Positions 44,369-54,603 of a stretch of DNA of 64,000 nt are shown here, one piece after another. Source of the DNA: Heliomicrobium modesticaldum Ice1 (GTDB taxonomy: Bacteria; Bacillota; Desulfitobacteriia; Heliobacteriales; Heliobacteriaceae). Under the pieces are notes generated by a model that worked only from the letters and a program-made list of their open reading frames with translations, was not told the DNA's origin and searched no databases. A program made the position numbers and the translations under genes. Each line of letters begins with the position of its first letter. Positions within the stretch are counted from its first letter, which is position 1. The stretch is from the NCBI RefSeq assembly GCF_000019165.1, contig NC_010337.2, forward strand, positions 1,884,501 through 1,948,500. The letters are read 5' to 3'.

Positions 44369-45057
44369 ACGACGAGATCCGCTCCGGCGCTGTCGATCTG
44401 GAAGAAAGGGAACGGAGAGGACTCGCTTCGGCCTACTGGCTCTACCGCCTGTTGCGGGCGCTCTTTCGCTTCCCTTTCAAACACTTTTGTCATTGGCGGA
44501 TCAGCGGGCTGGAAAATGTCCCCCTTGATGGACCGTTGATCGTCGTCAGCAACCATGTTTCCAACTGGGATCCGGTGATCTTGGCCTGCGCCCTACCACG
44601 GCAGCTGCATTTCATGGCCAAGGTGGAGTTGTTCAAGATCCCGGTCTTGTCTTATGTGATGACTGCCTGCGGCGCCTACGCAGTGGATAGGGGGAAACCC
44701 GGACGCCAGGCTTTGAAAAAATCGCTCGATATCCTGGCAGAGGACAAGGTGATCTGCATCTTCCCGGAAGGAACGCGGAGCAAGACCGGTGAGACGGGCG
44801 AGGCCAAAGCGGGCACCGCCATGATCGCCGCCAAGTCGCAAGCGTACATTCTTCCGGTAGGCCTACACAACAGCAGGAAGGTCTTCTCTAGGGGATGGTT
44901 TCGGCCTTTCTCCGTTTCTATCGGTCGGCCGTTCCGGATCGAGGCGGCGGAAGGGAAGCGGCTGTCATCGCAGCGGCTGCATGAATTATCGGACGAGATA
45001 ATGGAGGAAATCACGGGATTAGTGAATCATGCGAAGGAAATTTTGAACAAAGCCTAG
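44365..45057 (+). CDS. plsC: 1-acyl-sn-glycerol-3-phosphate acyltransferase
   Basis: A 230-residue phospholipid acyltransferase. HX4D motif in SNHVSNWDPV, and the FPEGTRS motif near residue 132. A hydrophobic N-terminal stretch (LLRALFRFPFKHF) suggests membrane association. Overlaps cmk by 4 nt. A CATCCCC / GGGGATG hairpin follows. Confidence 0.94.
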   Translation: MNDEIRSGAVDLEERERRGLASAYWLYRLLRALFRFPFKHFCHWRISGLENVPLDGPLIVVSNHVSNWDPVILACALPRQLHFMAKVELFKIPVLSYVMTACGAYAVDRGKPGRQALKKSLDILAEDKVICIFPEGTRSKTGETGEAKAGTAMIAAKSQAYILPVGLHNSRKVFSRGWFRPFSVSIGRPFRIEAAEGKRLSSQRLHELSDEIMEEITGLVNHAKEILNKA

Positions 45058-45107
45058 AAATGAACAATTAAAAATCGGTGTACTATTTTCATATCGAGCG
45101 AATAGGG

Positions 45108-45140
45108 CATCCCCGCAATGCGATGGGGATGATTTATTTT
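45108..45140 (+). terminator. Probable terminator after plsC
   Basis: Seven-pair stem CATCCCC / GGGGATG followed by ATTTATTTT. The rest of this 232-bp gap is AT-rich leader with no clear promoter pair. Confidence 0.65.
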
Positions 45141-45289
45141 GCTATGGATAACCCGGCAATCGCGAAGTATCCTATATTTTAAGCCCGATTCCCCTTTTCT
45201 TCTAAAATGGAGAGAGTTTTTTAGAGCACAAGCAGGATTTATTCGTTTGATCACGAAAATAAAAGCAGACGAATAGGGGAGTGATGGGT

Positions 45290-47287
45290 TTGCAAGTCCT
45301 CCTGGCGGATCACGCTGGGTTTTGTTTTGGCGTCCAACGGGCGCTCGACCAAGTGGAGAAGGAAGTCGGACAAGGCAACCGGGTGGTCACCTACGGGCCG
45401 CTCATCCACAACCCGCAGGTCGTCGAACGGCTTGCCCGGCAGGGTGTAGAGGAAGTGAAAGACCTGGCAGGAGCCTCATCCGGAAAGCTCGTCATCCGCT
45501 CTCACGGCGTTGGTCCTGAGGTCTACGAACAGGCGAAGCAATGTGGCTTTGACATCGTCGACGCCACCTGTCCTTTCGTCCACAAGGTGCAGAAGCTTGC
45601 CAAGGACTTTACCGACCAGGGATATCAGGTGATCGTCGCCGGCGACCGGAATCACCCGGAAGTGCAGGGCATCGTTGCCTGGACTGGCGGCAAAGCCCTC
45701 GTCGTCGCTGACGAGCAGGAGGCGAAAGCCCTCGATCTTCAGGGTAAGGCGGCGCTAATCGCACAAACTACCCTAAAAGAGGCTACCTTGCGCCACATCG
45801 AGTCGGCCTTGCGTGGCAAGCCGATCGAACTGGCGGTGCGCAACACCATTTGCGCGGCCACGAGCAAACGCCAGGACGCCGCCAGGCGGTTGGCCGCAGA
45901 GGTCGACGTCATGGTCGTCGTCGGCGGACGCAACAGTTCGAACACGGCGAAGCTGGCGCAGATCTGCCAGGGCGCTGCCGTACCGACCTACCATGTCGAG
46001 ACGGCTGACGAATTAGACCCTGAATGGTTTCAAGGCAAGCAAAAAGCGGGGGTAACTGCCGGGGCATCCACCCCCCGTTGGATAATCGAGGAGGTAGTAC
46101 AAAGAATGACCGATGTGAACCAGGAACAGGCAACGACCGAACTGAACGAACAAAAGCAAGAAGCGATCGAAGTCCAGGAGCCGCAGAATGAAGTCGAGGA
46201 TATGGACAAAATGTTCGCCGAGTCTCTCAAGAAGATGGAAGAGGGCCAACTGATCACCGGCATCGTCGTCAAAGTCACTCATGATGAGGTGCTCGTCGAC
46301 GTGGCCGGCAAATCGGAAGGCGTCATCCCCATTCGGGAACTGGCGACCCGGATGCCTAACTCGGCTAGCGATATCGTCAAAGTCGGCGACGAGGTGAAGG
46401 TCGTCATCCTCAAGGCTGAATCGGAAGACGGCACCTTGGTGCTGTCCCGCCGCCGTGCCATCGAACGGGAGAAAATCCTTCACCTGCAAGAAGCCAAAGA
46501 GCGCGGCGACATCATCACCGGCGAAGTCATCGCCGTCGTCAAGGGCGGCCTGCGCGTCGATGTGGGCGTCATCGGCTTCGTTCCCGCCTCTCAGGTGGAG
46601 CGGGGCTATGTAGAAAACCTGGAAAAGTACATTGGCCAGACCCTGCGGATGCGGATCATGGAGATCGACACCCGCCGGAACAACGCCGTGCTGTCCCAGA
46701 AAGTCGTCCTCGAAGAGGAGTACAAAGAGGCCCGTGCCAAGACCTGGGAAGAGATAGAAGAAGGTCAGACCCGCCGCGGCACTGTGCGCCGTCTGACCGA
46801 TTTCGGCGCCTTTGTCGATCTGGGCGGCGTTGACGGCCTGCTCCACGTCTCTGAAATGTCCTGGGGCCGCATCAAGCATCCCAGCGAAGTGGTCAAAGAA
46901 GGCGACGTTATCGACGTCTATGTCCTCAAGGTCGACCGCGAGAAGGAAAAAGTCTCCCTGGGTCTGAAACAGGTATTGCCCAACCCTTGGAACACCGTCT
47001 CCGAGAAATACCCCATTGGCGCCATCATCACCGTCACTGTTGTCCGGCTCACCCCCTTCGGTGCCTTCGCCGAACTGGAACCGGGCGTCGACGGCCTGAT
47101 CCATATCTCCCAACTGGCCGACCGCCGCGTCAACAAGCCGGAAGACGTCGTTTCCGTGGGCGACCAGGTCAAGGTGAAGGTCCTCGACATCAAGGAAGCC
47201 GAGCGCCGCATCTCCCTGAGCATACGCGCCGTCAAAGAAGATGAGGCCAACGCCGAGGTGCAGGAATACCTGGACAACCAGGAATAG
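45290..47287 (+). CDS. ispH: IspH (HMBPP reductase) - ribosomal protein S1 fusion
   Basis: About 665 residues. The N-terminal ~275 residues are 4-hydroxy-3-methylbut-2-enyl diphosphate reductase, the last MEP-pathway step, with the three cluster cysteines in [16 protein letters not shown] and [11 protein letters not shown]. An acidic Glu/Gln-rich linker leads to four S1 RNA-binding domains starting near residues 317, 406, 490 and 577. This fusion is typical of Clostridia and may serve as the S1-like ribosomal protein. I prefer TTG 45290 (GGGGAG 8 nt upstream; family N-terminus [15 protein letters not shown]) over GTG 45281 or ATG 45284. Confidence 0.95.
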   Translation: MQVLLADHAGFCFGVQRALDQVEKEVGQGNRVVTYGPLIHNPQVVERLARQGVEEVKDLAGASSGKLVIRSHGVGPEVYEQAKQCGFDIVDATCPFVHKVQKLAKDFTDQGYQVIVAGDRNHPEVQGIVAWTGGKALVVADEQEAKALDLQGKAALIAQTTLKEATLRHIESALRGKPIELAVRNTICAATSKRQDAARRLAAEVDVMVVVGGRNSSNTAKLAQICQGAAVPTYHVETADELDPEWFQGKQKAGVTAGASTPRWIIEEVVQRMTDVNQEQATTELNEQKQEAIEVQEPQNEVEDMDKMFAESLKKMEEGQLITGIVVKVTHDEVLVDVAGKSEGVIPIRELATRMPNSASDIVKVGDEVKVVILKAESEDGTLVLSRRRAIEREKILHLQEAKERGDIITGEVIAVVKGGLRVDVGVIGFVPASQVERGYVENLEKYIGQTLRMRIMEIDTRRNNAVLSQKVVLEEEYKEARAKTWEEIEEGQTRRGTVRRLTDFGAFVDLGGVDGLLHVSEMSWGRIKHPSEVVKEGDVIDVYVLKVDREKEKVSLGLKQVLPNPWNTVSEKYPIGAIITVTVVRLTPFGAFAELEPGVDGLIHISQLADRRVNKPEDVVSVGDQVKVKVLDIKEAERRISLSIRAVKEDEANAEVQEYLDNQE

Positions 47288-47388
47288 GAATGAACATCAG
47301 GCTAGGAGAAGGAATCACCATCCGATGCTTTCCCCAGCCGCTTTTCCATGTAAGCACACTTGATCGAGTTCGAATACCGTGGGTAGCC

Positions 47389-47416
47389 AAGCGGGGCAGT
47401 GGATGCCCCGCTTTTC
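47389..47416 (+). terminator. Terminator before topB
   Basis: Ten-pair stem AAGCGGGGCA / TGCCCCGCTT with a short loop and TTTCTT. The 110 bp between ispH-S1 and this hairpin hold nothing else I can call. Confidence 0.88.
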
Positions 47417-47437
47417 TTATCCTCGGGGGAGGAAACG

Positions 47438-49783
47438 TTGAAAACCTTGATCATCGCCGAGAAGCCGAGCGCCGCTGAAGCCATCGCCGAGGCTGTCGCC
47501 GGCACCTATCAAAAAAAGCGCGGTTACCTTGAAAGCCCCGACTTCTACATCACCTGGGCCGTCGGGCACCTCGTTCAACTGGCCGAACCGGAGGACTATC
47601 GCTCCAGCCTCAAACGCTGGCGCTTCGGCGACCTGCCGATCATCCCCGACTTTCAGCTGCGGCCAGTGAAGAAGACAGAAGGCCAGTTGAAGACCATCGC
47701 CGGATTGGCGAAAAAGAGCCGGGCACTGATCAACGCCTGTGACGCCGCCCGGGAAGGTGAACTGATCTTCCGCTACATCGTTGCCTACCTGCGCCTGGAG
47801 GAGATGCCGGCTTGGCGGCTCTGGACGGCCTCTCTCACCGCCGAAGCCATCCGGGCGGCCATGGCCGACCTGAAGCCCCTCGACCGATATGACAATCTGT
47901 TCAAATCGGCCCGCTGCCGCAGCGAGGGTGACTGGCTGATCGGCATCAACGCCACCCGCGCCTTTACGACCCGCTTTGGCGAGCTGCTCACCCTGGGCAG
48001 GGTGCAGACGCCAGTCCTGGCCATGATCTGTGAGAACCGCCGGCGGCGGGATGCCTTTGTCCCCGAGACCTACTGGGAGGTCTGGGCGCGCTTTCGCGGC
48101 GAAGGCTGTGATTACCGGGGTCTTTGGCTCCGGGAAAAGGGTGAGGCGCATCGCCTCAATGAAAAAGGTAAGGCAGAAGCGATCGCTGCTGCAGTGGACG
48201 GCCGGAACGGCGAGGTCCGCCAGGTCGACGAGAAGGAGTCCCGGGAGCTACCGCCCCGCCTCTATGACCTGACGACGCTGCAGCGTGAGTGCAACCGCCT
48301 CTTCGGCTTTTCCGCCAACAAGACCCTCAAGATCGCCCAAGAGCTCTACGACAGCAAGTTCATCACATACCCCCGCACGAACAGCCGATTTGTCGATAAG
48401 CATGGCCTGGCCTTGCTTCGGCGCGTTGTCTCCGGCCTCGCCAGCCACCCCGTCTACGGCCCCTTCGTCGCTCAGGGTAACCCACAACTGGTCCATGAGC
48501 GCAACCGGAACATCTGCCGGCCTGAAGCGGTCGAGGATCACCATGCACTGTTGCCGACGACGCTGGTTCCTACCGGGCTGGTGGGGGATAAGTGGAAGGT
48601 CTATGACCGGATCGTCCGGCGTGTGCTCGCCCACTACTATTTGCCGGCTCGCTATCGTGAACGGGTTGTTCTCACCGTCGTGCCTTTCGAGCGCATTACC
48701 GGCAAAGCGACAGACCTACCCGTCGGCGACCTTGGTATGGCGACTGCAGTTTTGGACAGCGCGCACAGCAAAGAGGCGGATGATCTCGGCGGCGCAGTCT
48801 TCCGAAGCGCCGAAAAGACGATCATCGATCCCGGTTGGAAGGTTGTCGACGGCGGTTGGACACCGCCGAAAGAACAGGAGCGCTTTCCGGAGCGGGCCGG
48901 TTTGGCGGTCCGTTGCGCCGGCGCTGAGGTGCTGGAAAAGCAGACGGAACCGCCCAAAGCCTACACGGAAGGCAGCCTGTTGGCCGCTATGGAGACGGCT
49001 GGCAAGCAGTTAGATGACGAGGAACTGCGGGAGATCATGAAAGACGCCGGTCTGGGAACGCCGGCCACCCGTGCGGCCACCATCGAACGGCTGAAGGAGG
49101 TCGGTTATATCGAACTGCAGGGCAGGCAGATCGAACCGACCCCGAAGGGGATGGCCCTCATCAGCCTGGTGGAAAAGTCCGAGATCCCCCTCCTGTTGTC
49201 AGCGGAGATGACAGGCCGTTGGGAGAAGTTCCTGAATGAGATCGCTCGCGGCAACGCCCAGCCCCTCGAATTCAACCGCCGCGTGTCCGACCTGGCCGTC
49301 TACTTGGTCAAGCAGTTGGAGGCCGCCGAAAAAAGTTGGTATGACAAGAGTGCCTGCGCGCGGCGACTTGGGACATGCCCCCGCTGCGGCGGCGCCATCG
49401 TGGAAAACCGCAAGGCTTATGTCTGCGCCAACTGGAAGGTTGAGCAATGCCCCGTCACGATCTGGAAGACCTTCCGAGGCAAGGGGATCACCGAAAAGAC
49501 GGCACTCGCTCTTTTGGAAAAAGGCCGCTCCCCTCGCCTGCGCTTTTACACAAAAGAAAAAAAGCCCTATCCGGCAGTTATCGTTTTTGACGCCCAGACA
49601 GGGGTGATGAACCTGGAGTTTTCTTCGGCAGCCACGAGGTCAACAAAGTCAGCAAGACCGAAAAAAGCAACCCCAGCTGCCGAACCTGTAGAGCCTGCTG
49701 AAAGGGACCGATCCACAAACACAGCAAAAACCCTACAGCCTTCGAACAGCGGCAATCAGACAGCATCAATGAAAAAGGCGTAA
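47438..49783 (+). CDS. topB: DNA topoisomerase III (type IA)
   Basis: A 781-residue type IA topoisomerase. Toprim region TLIIAEKPSAAEAIAE and CDAAREGELIFR; active-site Tyr in ITYPRTNSRFVD; late motif MKDAGLGTPATRAATIERL. Near the C-terminus a zinc-ribbon-like CPRCGG ... VCANWKVEQC and a topoisomerase C-terminal repeat with low-complexity tail follow. Start TTG 47438 after GGGGGAGG. The family relaxes or decatenates DNA by single-strand passage. Confidence 0.94.
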   Translation: MKTLIIAEKPSAAEAIAEAVAGTYQKKRGYLESPDFYITWAVGHLVQLAEPEDYRSSLKRWRFGDLPIIPDFQLRPVKKTEGQLKTIAGLAKKSRALINACDAAREGELIFRYIVAYLRLEEMPAWRLWTASLTAEAIRAAMADLKPLDRYDNLFKSARCRSEGDWLIGINATRAFTTRFGELLTLGRVQTPVLAMICENRRRRDAFVPETYWEVWARFRGEGCDYRGLWLREKGEAHRLNEKGKAEAIAAAVDGRNGEVRQVDEKESRELPPRLYDLTTLQRECNRLFGFSANKTLKIAQELYDSKFITYPRTNSRFVDKHGLALLRRVVSGLASHPVYGPFVAQGNPQLVHERNRNICRPEAVEDHHALLPTTLVPTGLVGDKWKVYDRIVRRVLAHYYLPARYRERVVLTVVPFERITGKATDLPVGDLGMATAVLDSAHSKEADDLGGAVFRSAEKTIIDPGWKVVDGGWTPPKEQERFPERAGLAVRCAGAEVLEKQTEPPKAYTEGSLLAAMETAGKQLDDEELREIMKDAGLGTPATRAATIERLKEVGYIELQGRQIEPTPKGMALISLVEKSEIPLLLSAEMTGRWEKFLNEIARGNAQPLEFNRRVSDLAVYLVKQLEAAEKSWYDKSACARRLGTCPRCGGAIVENRKAYVCANWKVEQCPVTIWKTFRGKGITEKTALALLEKGRSPRLRFYTKEKKPYPAVIVFDAQTGVMNLEFSSAATRSTKSARPKKATPAAEPVEPAERDRSTNTAKTLQPSNSGNQTASMKKA

Positions 49784-49789
49784 GACGTG

Positions 49790-50647
49790 TCAGCGGGAAG
49801 GCAAACCCCTCTTGTCTTCTTGCCCCCCCTTTTTTTCATCATCGCTGCCTTCATCGGCGATTTCCAATAGGCTCACCTTGGCGCTTTCTTCGGCCTTCGC
49901 TTCCGATGACGCCATAGGCTCTGTCGTCTTCTCGGCGCCGCTCACCGATTCTTCCGCAGGGGCGTCAATGTCGTCATTCGTGACGGCGGCCAAAAGGATA
50001 GCTTCCTGTTCCTCAGCAGGCGCTATCGTCTGTACCGAATCAGGGCCAAAGGTCACCTTGATAGAAGAGGTGGGCGCAGGCTTCTCGTCGGAATTCGTCG
50101 GGATGATCAGCGTCGGACGCCGACTGGGGCGCGGGAGCGGTCGGCTGCCGGGGGCTGGAGCCGAGGCGGGCGTCGGCAATGGTTCCCTTTCGGCCATCTG
50201 CTCCGCCGGTTGTTCCCCAGGGGAGGGAGAGTCTGGCAAGGAGCAGGCGCCTGGTCTTTCCGGCGCCCCTGGCGCGGTCGGCATGGGAAACCACGACTGC
50301 AAAACAGGAGACGCCGGCCTGCTCCAAGGACCGGATCCAGGGGAGGGGACCATGCCGGGGTAGCCGGGAAGGCCGGGAGATACAGGGTAGTCGGGAGCGA
50401 CCAAGCTTGGGCAATAACCCCTTTGCTCGATTGTTCTCATCATGTCCGAGACTGTACTTCGCATATCGTGGTATAGGCGGGAATACATTTCGGCGCAGCG
50501 AGCCTGCACCATGCGGCAGACCTGACGATGCATGGCCTGAAGCAAATAGGGCTCCTGCGGACAGGCGTAGCGGCAATCTGGCTGACGTCGCGCCGGTGCG
50601 ATGCCCATTGTTTCTTCAGGACCACGAGAATATGTGCGTTCTGACAT
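49790..50647 (-). CDS. Hypothetical Pro-rich protein with Cys-containing helical N-terminus
   Basis: I do not recognise this 285-residue protein. The N-terminal ~85 residues contain five Cys (CRYACPQE, VCRMVQARCAEM, then one near 80) in a helical segment; the middle is Pro/Gly/Ser-rich (PDYPVSPGLPGYPGM), and the C-terminus is acidic (ending LLEIADEGSDDEKKGGQED). Start ATG 50647 follows GGAGGAGG. It is convergent with topB. The composition is reminiscent of spore-coat or exosporium-like proteins, but that is a guess. Confidence 0.65.
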   Translation of the reverse strand: MSERTYSRGPEETMGIAPARRQPDCRYACPQEPYLLQAMHRQVCRMVQARCAEMYSRLYHDMRSTVSDMMRTIEQRGYCPSLVAPDYPVSPGLPGYPGMVPSPGSGPWSRPASPVLQSWFPMPTAPGAPERPGACSLPDSPSPGEQPAEQMAEREPLPTPASAPAPGSRPLPRPSRRPTLIIPTNSDEKPAPTSSIKVTFGPDSVQTIAPAEEQEAILLAAVTNDDIDAPAEESVSGAEKTTEPMASSEAKAEESAKVSLLEIADEGSDDEKKGGQEDKRGLPSR

Positions 50648-50864
50648 GTAAACGAATCCTCCTCCAAGTCGGCGGCAAACCGGAAGTGTCGATTTCGCTA
50701 CCATACTATGAAGGTGGATAGGGAAAGGTTAGGAAAAAGTCACCGGTTTTGATGATCAGCCCGGCAATTGGTGGGATCGGCGTTGGGCCAGGCGACGCCC
50801 AATACACAAAAAATTGCCTAATCCGACGAAAAAACAGTCAGATTCGCCAGGGAGGAGAGGGAAG

Positions 50865-51578
50865 ATGCAAAAGACACCGCTTCTCCGAGTAAGGACGAAT
50901 AGCTGGTTGGCGGTGCTCGCGTGGATGCTCTTCCTCTTTGTGACGCCAGCCCAGGCCTTTGATACCATCTTTCCGGCCCACCGGTTCACTTCCATCCGAT
51001 CTGACGCGCCAGTGTTGCCTTTGGACCGGAGCATGCGCATCTATGGCAGGCTCTTTCACGCTGGTCAGACTGACTACTTCACCGTTCACGGGCAAAGCGG
51101 CGACGAATTGCGCCTGGAGATGGCTGTTCCGCAACTCGACGGATTAAAGAAGTTTCGCCCTTCCGTTGCTGTCATCGGCCCCGGGTTGCCGATGGGTGTT
51201 CATGACGGCGCTTACTTCACCGTCCCTAACGGCCTGGGCGCCCATGTGATCGAGCCGGCGGCGCGGGAACGCGACTTGAATGATGCCATGTCCGGCGCCC
51301 GGTTCTGGCTGACCCAAGCCTTTCAGCTCCGTCTTCCTGCCGAAGCCGATTACTACATCGCTGTCTTTGACAAATCGGGGCAACGGGGAAAATATGTCCT
51401 TAACCTCGGTCCGCCGGAGGAAACAGACCTCTTGACCGCCTTCCAGCGGCCGATCCAGTTTCTCGAGATCCGGGCCTGGTACCATCCGACGCAGCTGTTG
51501 GCCGTTATCGCCCTGGCGGTGATGGCTGTCGCTGTCTTTTTTGCCGGTTGGCTGGGGCGAAGGCAAAAAACGGGGTGA
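50865..51578 (+). CDS. Hypothetical exported protein with C-terminal membrane anchor
   Basis: A 237-residue protein with a signal peptide (WLAVLAWMLFLFVTPAQA), an external beta-rich domain (RIYGRLFHAGQTDYFTV, then DYYIAVFDKSGQRGKYVLNLG, which looks like a pre-peptidase-type fold), and a C-terminal transmembrane helix (LLAVIALAVMAVAVFFAGWLG) with a basic end. Start at 50865 after GGAGGAGAGGG. No family assigned. Confidence 0.72.
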   Translation: MQKTPLLRVRTNSWLAVLAWMLFLFVTPAQAFDTIFPAHRFTSIRSDAPVLPLDRSMRIYGRLFHAGQTDYFTVHGQSGDELRLEMAVPQLDGLKKFRPSVAVIGPGLPMGVHDGAYFTVPNGLGAHVIEPAARERDLNDAMSGARFWLTQAFQLRLPAEADYYIAVFDKSGQRGKYVLNLGPPEETDLLTAFQRPIQFLEIRAWYHPTQLLAVIALAVMAVAVFFAGWLGRRQKTG

Positions 51579-51668
51579 ACGAAAACGGGACGACTGTCTT
51601 ATTTCCGGGCATTGCCAATGCCTGATGAGCCGGTGCAAAGGGAAATTGTATGAATCTTCATCTTGGGG

Positions 51669-51698
51669 TTGCCGAACAGCCGGTAAAACCGATATAAT
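51669..51698 (+). promoter_or_regulatory. Promoter for the ACT-hom-thrC-thrB operon
   Basis: TTGCCG (51669-51674), 18-bp spacer, perfect TATAAT (51693-51698), about 50 bp before the ACT gene start. Confidence 0.7.
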
Positions 51699-51747
51699 GT
51701 CTACCATACAGAGAAACATTCCTCCCCAGATGGACAGAGGTGAAATC

Positions 51748-52200
51748 ATGAACGATGGGGGAAAGCGTTTCTACCTGGTCGACGGAGATATCCTCCCGGA
51801 AGCGATCCTGAAGACGGCCCTGGTCAACGAGATGCTGGCCAAGGGCGAGGTGACCAAGGTGAGTGAAGCTGTCGAGAAGGTGGGTCTCAGCCGGAGCGCC
51901 TATTATAAATACAAGGATGGCGTTCTGCCTTTTCGGGAACCGGGACGGTCCAACATCGTGTCGGTCAGCCTGTTGCTCGAACACCATCCCGGCATCCTCT
52001 CGCGGGTGCTGAACACGGTAGCGGCGATGGAGGGCAACATCCTGACGATCAACCAATCAGTTCCCGAAAAAGGCCTTGCGCCTGTGGCTTTTGTGTTGGA
52101 CAGGAGCCGGATGTCCGTCGATCTGCCACGGCTCTTGGCTGAGCTGAGACAGTTGACCGGCGTCCGCAGCGCCCAACTGGTGGGCAGCGAAGAGGAATAA
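51748..52200 (+). CDS. UPF0735 ACT-domain protein (PheB-like)
   Basis: A 150-residue regulatory-type protein. N-terminal RFYLVDGDILPEAILKTALV and the helix-turn-helix-like GEVTKVSEAVEKVGLSRSAYYKYKDGV, followed by an ACT domain (about 70-145; LEHHPGILSRVLNTVAAM). Family members sit upstream of hom/thrB in many Firmicutes, as here, and are thought to sense an amino acid. ATG 51748 follows AGAGGTGA by 5 nt. Confidence 0.93.
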   Translation: MNDGGKRFYLVDGDILPEAILKTALVNEMLAKGEVTKVSEAVEKVGLSRSAYYKYKDGVLPFREPGRSNIVSVSLLLEHHPGILSRVLNTVAAMEGNILTINQSVPEKGLAPVAFVLDRSRMSVDLPRLLAELRQLTGVRSAQLVGSEEE

Positions 52201-52239
52201 ACTGTAGAATAAGTGAGAGGAATTAGCGAGGTGCATCCG

Positions 52240-53529
52240 ATGAAACAACCCATCATGGTCGGTCTGCTCGGTCTGGGAACAGTCGGGGGCGGAACGCTGC
52301 GCATCCTGCAAAACCGGGTGGAGGATATCGCCCAGCGGCTGGGACGGCCGGTGCAGGTCAAAAAAGTGCTCGTTCGCAACCTGCATAAGCCACGCCCTGT
52401 TGTCGTCGACCCTGCCCTGTTGACAGACAATCCTGCCGACATCCTGGAAGACCCAGAGATCTCCATCGTTGTCGAACTCATGGGAGGCATTCATCCCGCC
52501 CTTGATTATATCAAATCGGCCTTGAAAGCGGGCAAGAACGTCGTCACCGCCAACAAGGACCTGATGGCCGTTCACGGCCGGGAGCTCTTCGATCTGGCTG
52601 AAGCGAAAGAACTGGACCTGGAGTTTGAAGCCTCCGTCGCCGGCGGCATCCCCATCATCCGTCCGCTCAAGGTCTGCCTGGCCGCCAACCGGATTGAAGA
52701 GTTAAAAGGCATCATTAACGGCACGACCAACTTCATCCTGACGAAAATGACCCAGGAAGGCAGCGACTTCGGCGAGGTGTTAAAAGAAGCCCAGGCACTG
52801 GGCTATGCCGAGGCCGACCCGACAGCTGACGTGGAAGGTCTTGACGCCGCCCGCAAGCTGGCCATCGTCGCCTCCATCGCCTTCAACTCTCGGATCACCC
52901 TGAACGACGTCTACGTCGAGGGGATCACCAAGGTGACGGCCCGCGACATCCAATATGCCCGCCAGATGGGCTACACGATCAAACTGCTCGGCATCGCCAA
53001 GGAGATCGACGGCAAGGTGGAGGCCCGCGTCCACCCGGCCATGATCCCCGACTGCCATCCCCTGGCCGCTGTCAACGACGCCTTTAACGCCATCTTCGTC
53101 AAGGGCGACGCCGTCGGCGAGACCATGTTCTATGGCCGCGGCGCCGGCGACATGCCGACCGGCAGCGCCGTCGTCGGCGATATCATCGACGTGGCCCGCA
53201 ACATCATCAAGGGCCATACGGGCCGCATCTCCTGCACCTGCTATCACCAGAAGCCGGTTCGCCCCATCGGCGAGATCGTATGCAAATACTTCCTGCGCCT
53301 GGTGGTGACGGAGAAGCCTGGCGTCCTCGCCGCCATCGCCGGCGTCTTCGGCGACCAGGGCGTCAGCATCCAGACCTTGATCCAGCAGGAGACGATCGGC
53401 GACAGCGCCGAGATCGTGCTGGTCACCCACCCTGTCCGGGAGGACAACCTGCAGATGGCGCTTAAGATCCTGTCCGACATGCCGAGCGTCGAGCGCGTCG
53501 GCAACGTGATCCGCGTCGAACGCGGCTGA
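52240..53529 (+). CDS. hom: Homoserine dehydrogenase
   Basis: A 429-residue enzyme reducing aspartate semialdehyde to homoserine. N-terminal [44 protein letters not shown] and [14 protein letters not shown], with a C-terminal ACT domain ([20 protein letters not shown]). Start ATG 52240 with GCGAGGTG upstream. 22 nt before thrC. Confidence 0.96.
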   Translation: MKQPIMVGLLGLGTVGGGTLRILQNRVEDIAQRLGRPVQVKKVLVRNLHKPRPVVVDPALLTDNPADILEDPEISIVVELMGGIHPALDYIKSALKAGKNVVTANKDLMAVHGRELFDLAEAKELDLEFEASVAGGIPIIRPLKVCLAANRIEELKGIINGTTNFILTKMTQEGSDFGEVLKEAQALGYAEADPTADVEGLDAARKLAIVASIAFNSRITLNDVYVEGITKVTARDIQYARQMGYTIKLLGIAKEIDGKVEARVHPAMIPDCHPLAAVNDAFNAIFVKGDAVGETMFYGRGAGDMPTGSAVVGDIIDVARNIIKGHTGRISCTCYHQKPVRPIGEIVCKYFLRLVVTEKPGVLAAIAGVFGDQGVSIQTLIQQETIGDSAEIVLVTHPVREDNLQMALKILSDMPSVERVGNVIRVERG

Positions 53530-53551
53530 ATCAGCGAGAGGAGAACATAGT

Positions 53552-54601
53552 ATGAATAGGCAGGGCATCATCCCCACATTCAAAGACTTTCTGCCGGTGA
53601 CCGAAAAGACGCCCATGGTGTCGCTCTGCGAGGGTAACACGCCCCTCATCGCCGCGCCTCGGCTTTCCCAACAAATCGGCGCCGAACTTTATTTCAAATA
53701 TGAAGGGCTCAACCCGACCGGTTCCTTCAAGGATCGAGGCATGGTCATGGCCGTCGCCAAGGCCGTCGAAGAGGGCGCCCAGGCGATCATGTGCGCCTCG
53801 ACGGGCAACACCTCCGCTGCTGCCGCCGCCTATGCCGCCCGCTGCGGCATCAAGTGCATCGTCATCATCCCCGAAGGCAAGATCGCCCTCGGCAAACTGG
53901 CCCAGGCGCTGATCTACGGCGCCAAGGTCATCGCCATCGAGGGCAACTTTGACGAAGCCCTGAAGATCGTCCGCGACATCTGCGCCAAACACCCCATCAC
54001 CCTGGTCAACTCGGTCAATCCCTACCGGATCGAAGGGCAGAAGACGGCTGCCTTCGAGGTCTGCCAGCAACTGGGCGATGCGCCCGACTACCTGGCCATC
54101 CCTGTCGGCAACGCCGGCAACATCACCGCCTACTGGAAAGGCTTTGTCGAGTGGAAGCAGGCCGGCAAGGTGGACAAGACCCCCAAGATGATCGGCTTTG
54201 AGGCGGAAGGCGCCGCCGCCATCGTCTTTGACCGTGTCATTGAGAAACCGGAGACGGTGGCCACGGCCATCCGCATCGGTAACCCCGCTTCCTGGCAGGG
54301 CGCTGTCGCGGCAGCCCGCGACTCCGGCGGCTTTATCGACTATGTGACCGACGAGGAGATCCTCGAGGCCTATCGCCTGCTCGCCTCTCAGGAAGGCATC
54401 TTCTGCGAACCGGCATCAGCTGCTTCCCTGGCCGGCGTGATCAAAAAGCGTCAAGCCGGCATCCTGCCCGAAGGCGCCAAGATCGTCTGCGTTCTCACCG
54501 GCCACGGCTTGAAAGACCCTGACAATGCGATCAAAACGGTGTCCGGCGGCCCGATCATGGTGCCGGCCACAGAAGAGGCTGTTCTGCGGGAGGTTTTTTA
54601 A
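53552..54601 (+). CDS. thrC: Threonine synthase
   Basis: A 349-residue PLP enzyme converting phosphohomoserine to threonine. PLP Lys in [30 protein letters not shown], and the PLP-phosphate loop [14 protein letters not shown]. The gene order hom-thrC-thrB is common in Firmicutes. The stop is 2 nt before the thrB start. Confidence 0.96.
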   Translation: MNRQGIIPTFKDFLPVTEKTPMVSLCEGNTPLIAAPRLSQQIGAELYFKYEGLNPTGSFKDRGMVMAVAKAVEEGAQAIMCASTGNTSAAAAAYAARCGIKCIVIIPEGKIALGKLAQALIYGAKVIAIEGNFDEALKIVRDICAKHPITLVNSVNPYRIEGQKTAAFEVCQQLGDAPDYLAIPVGNAGNITAYWKGFVEWKQAGKVDKTPKMIGFEAEGAAAIVFDRVIEKPETVATAIRIGNPASWQGAVAAARDSGGFIDYVTDEEILEAYRLLASQEGIFCEPASAASLAGVIKKRQAGILPEGAKIVCVLTGHGLKDPDNAIKTVSGGPIMVPATEEAVLREVF

Positions 54602-54603
54602 CC

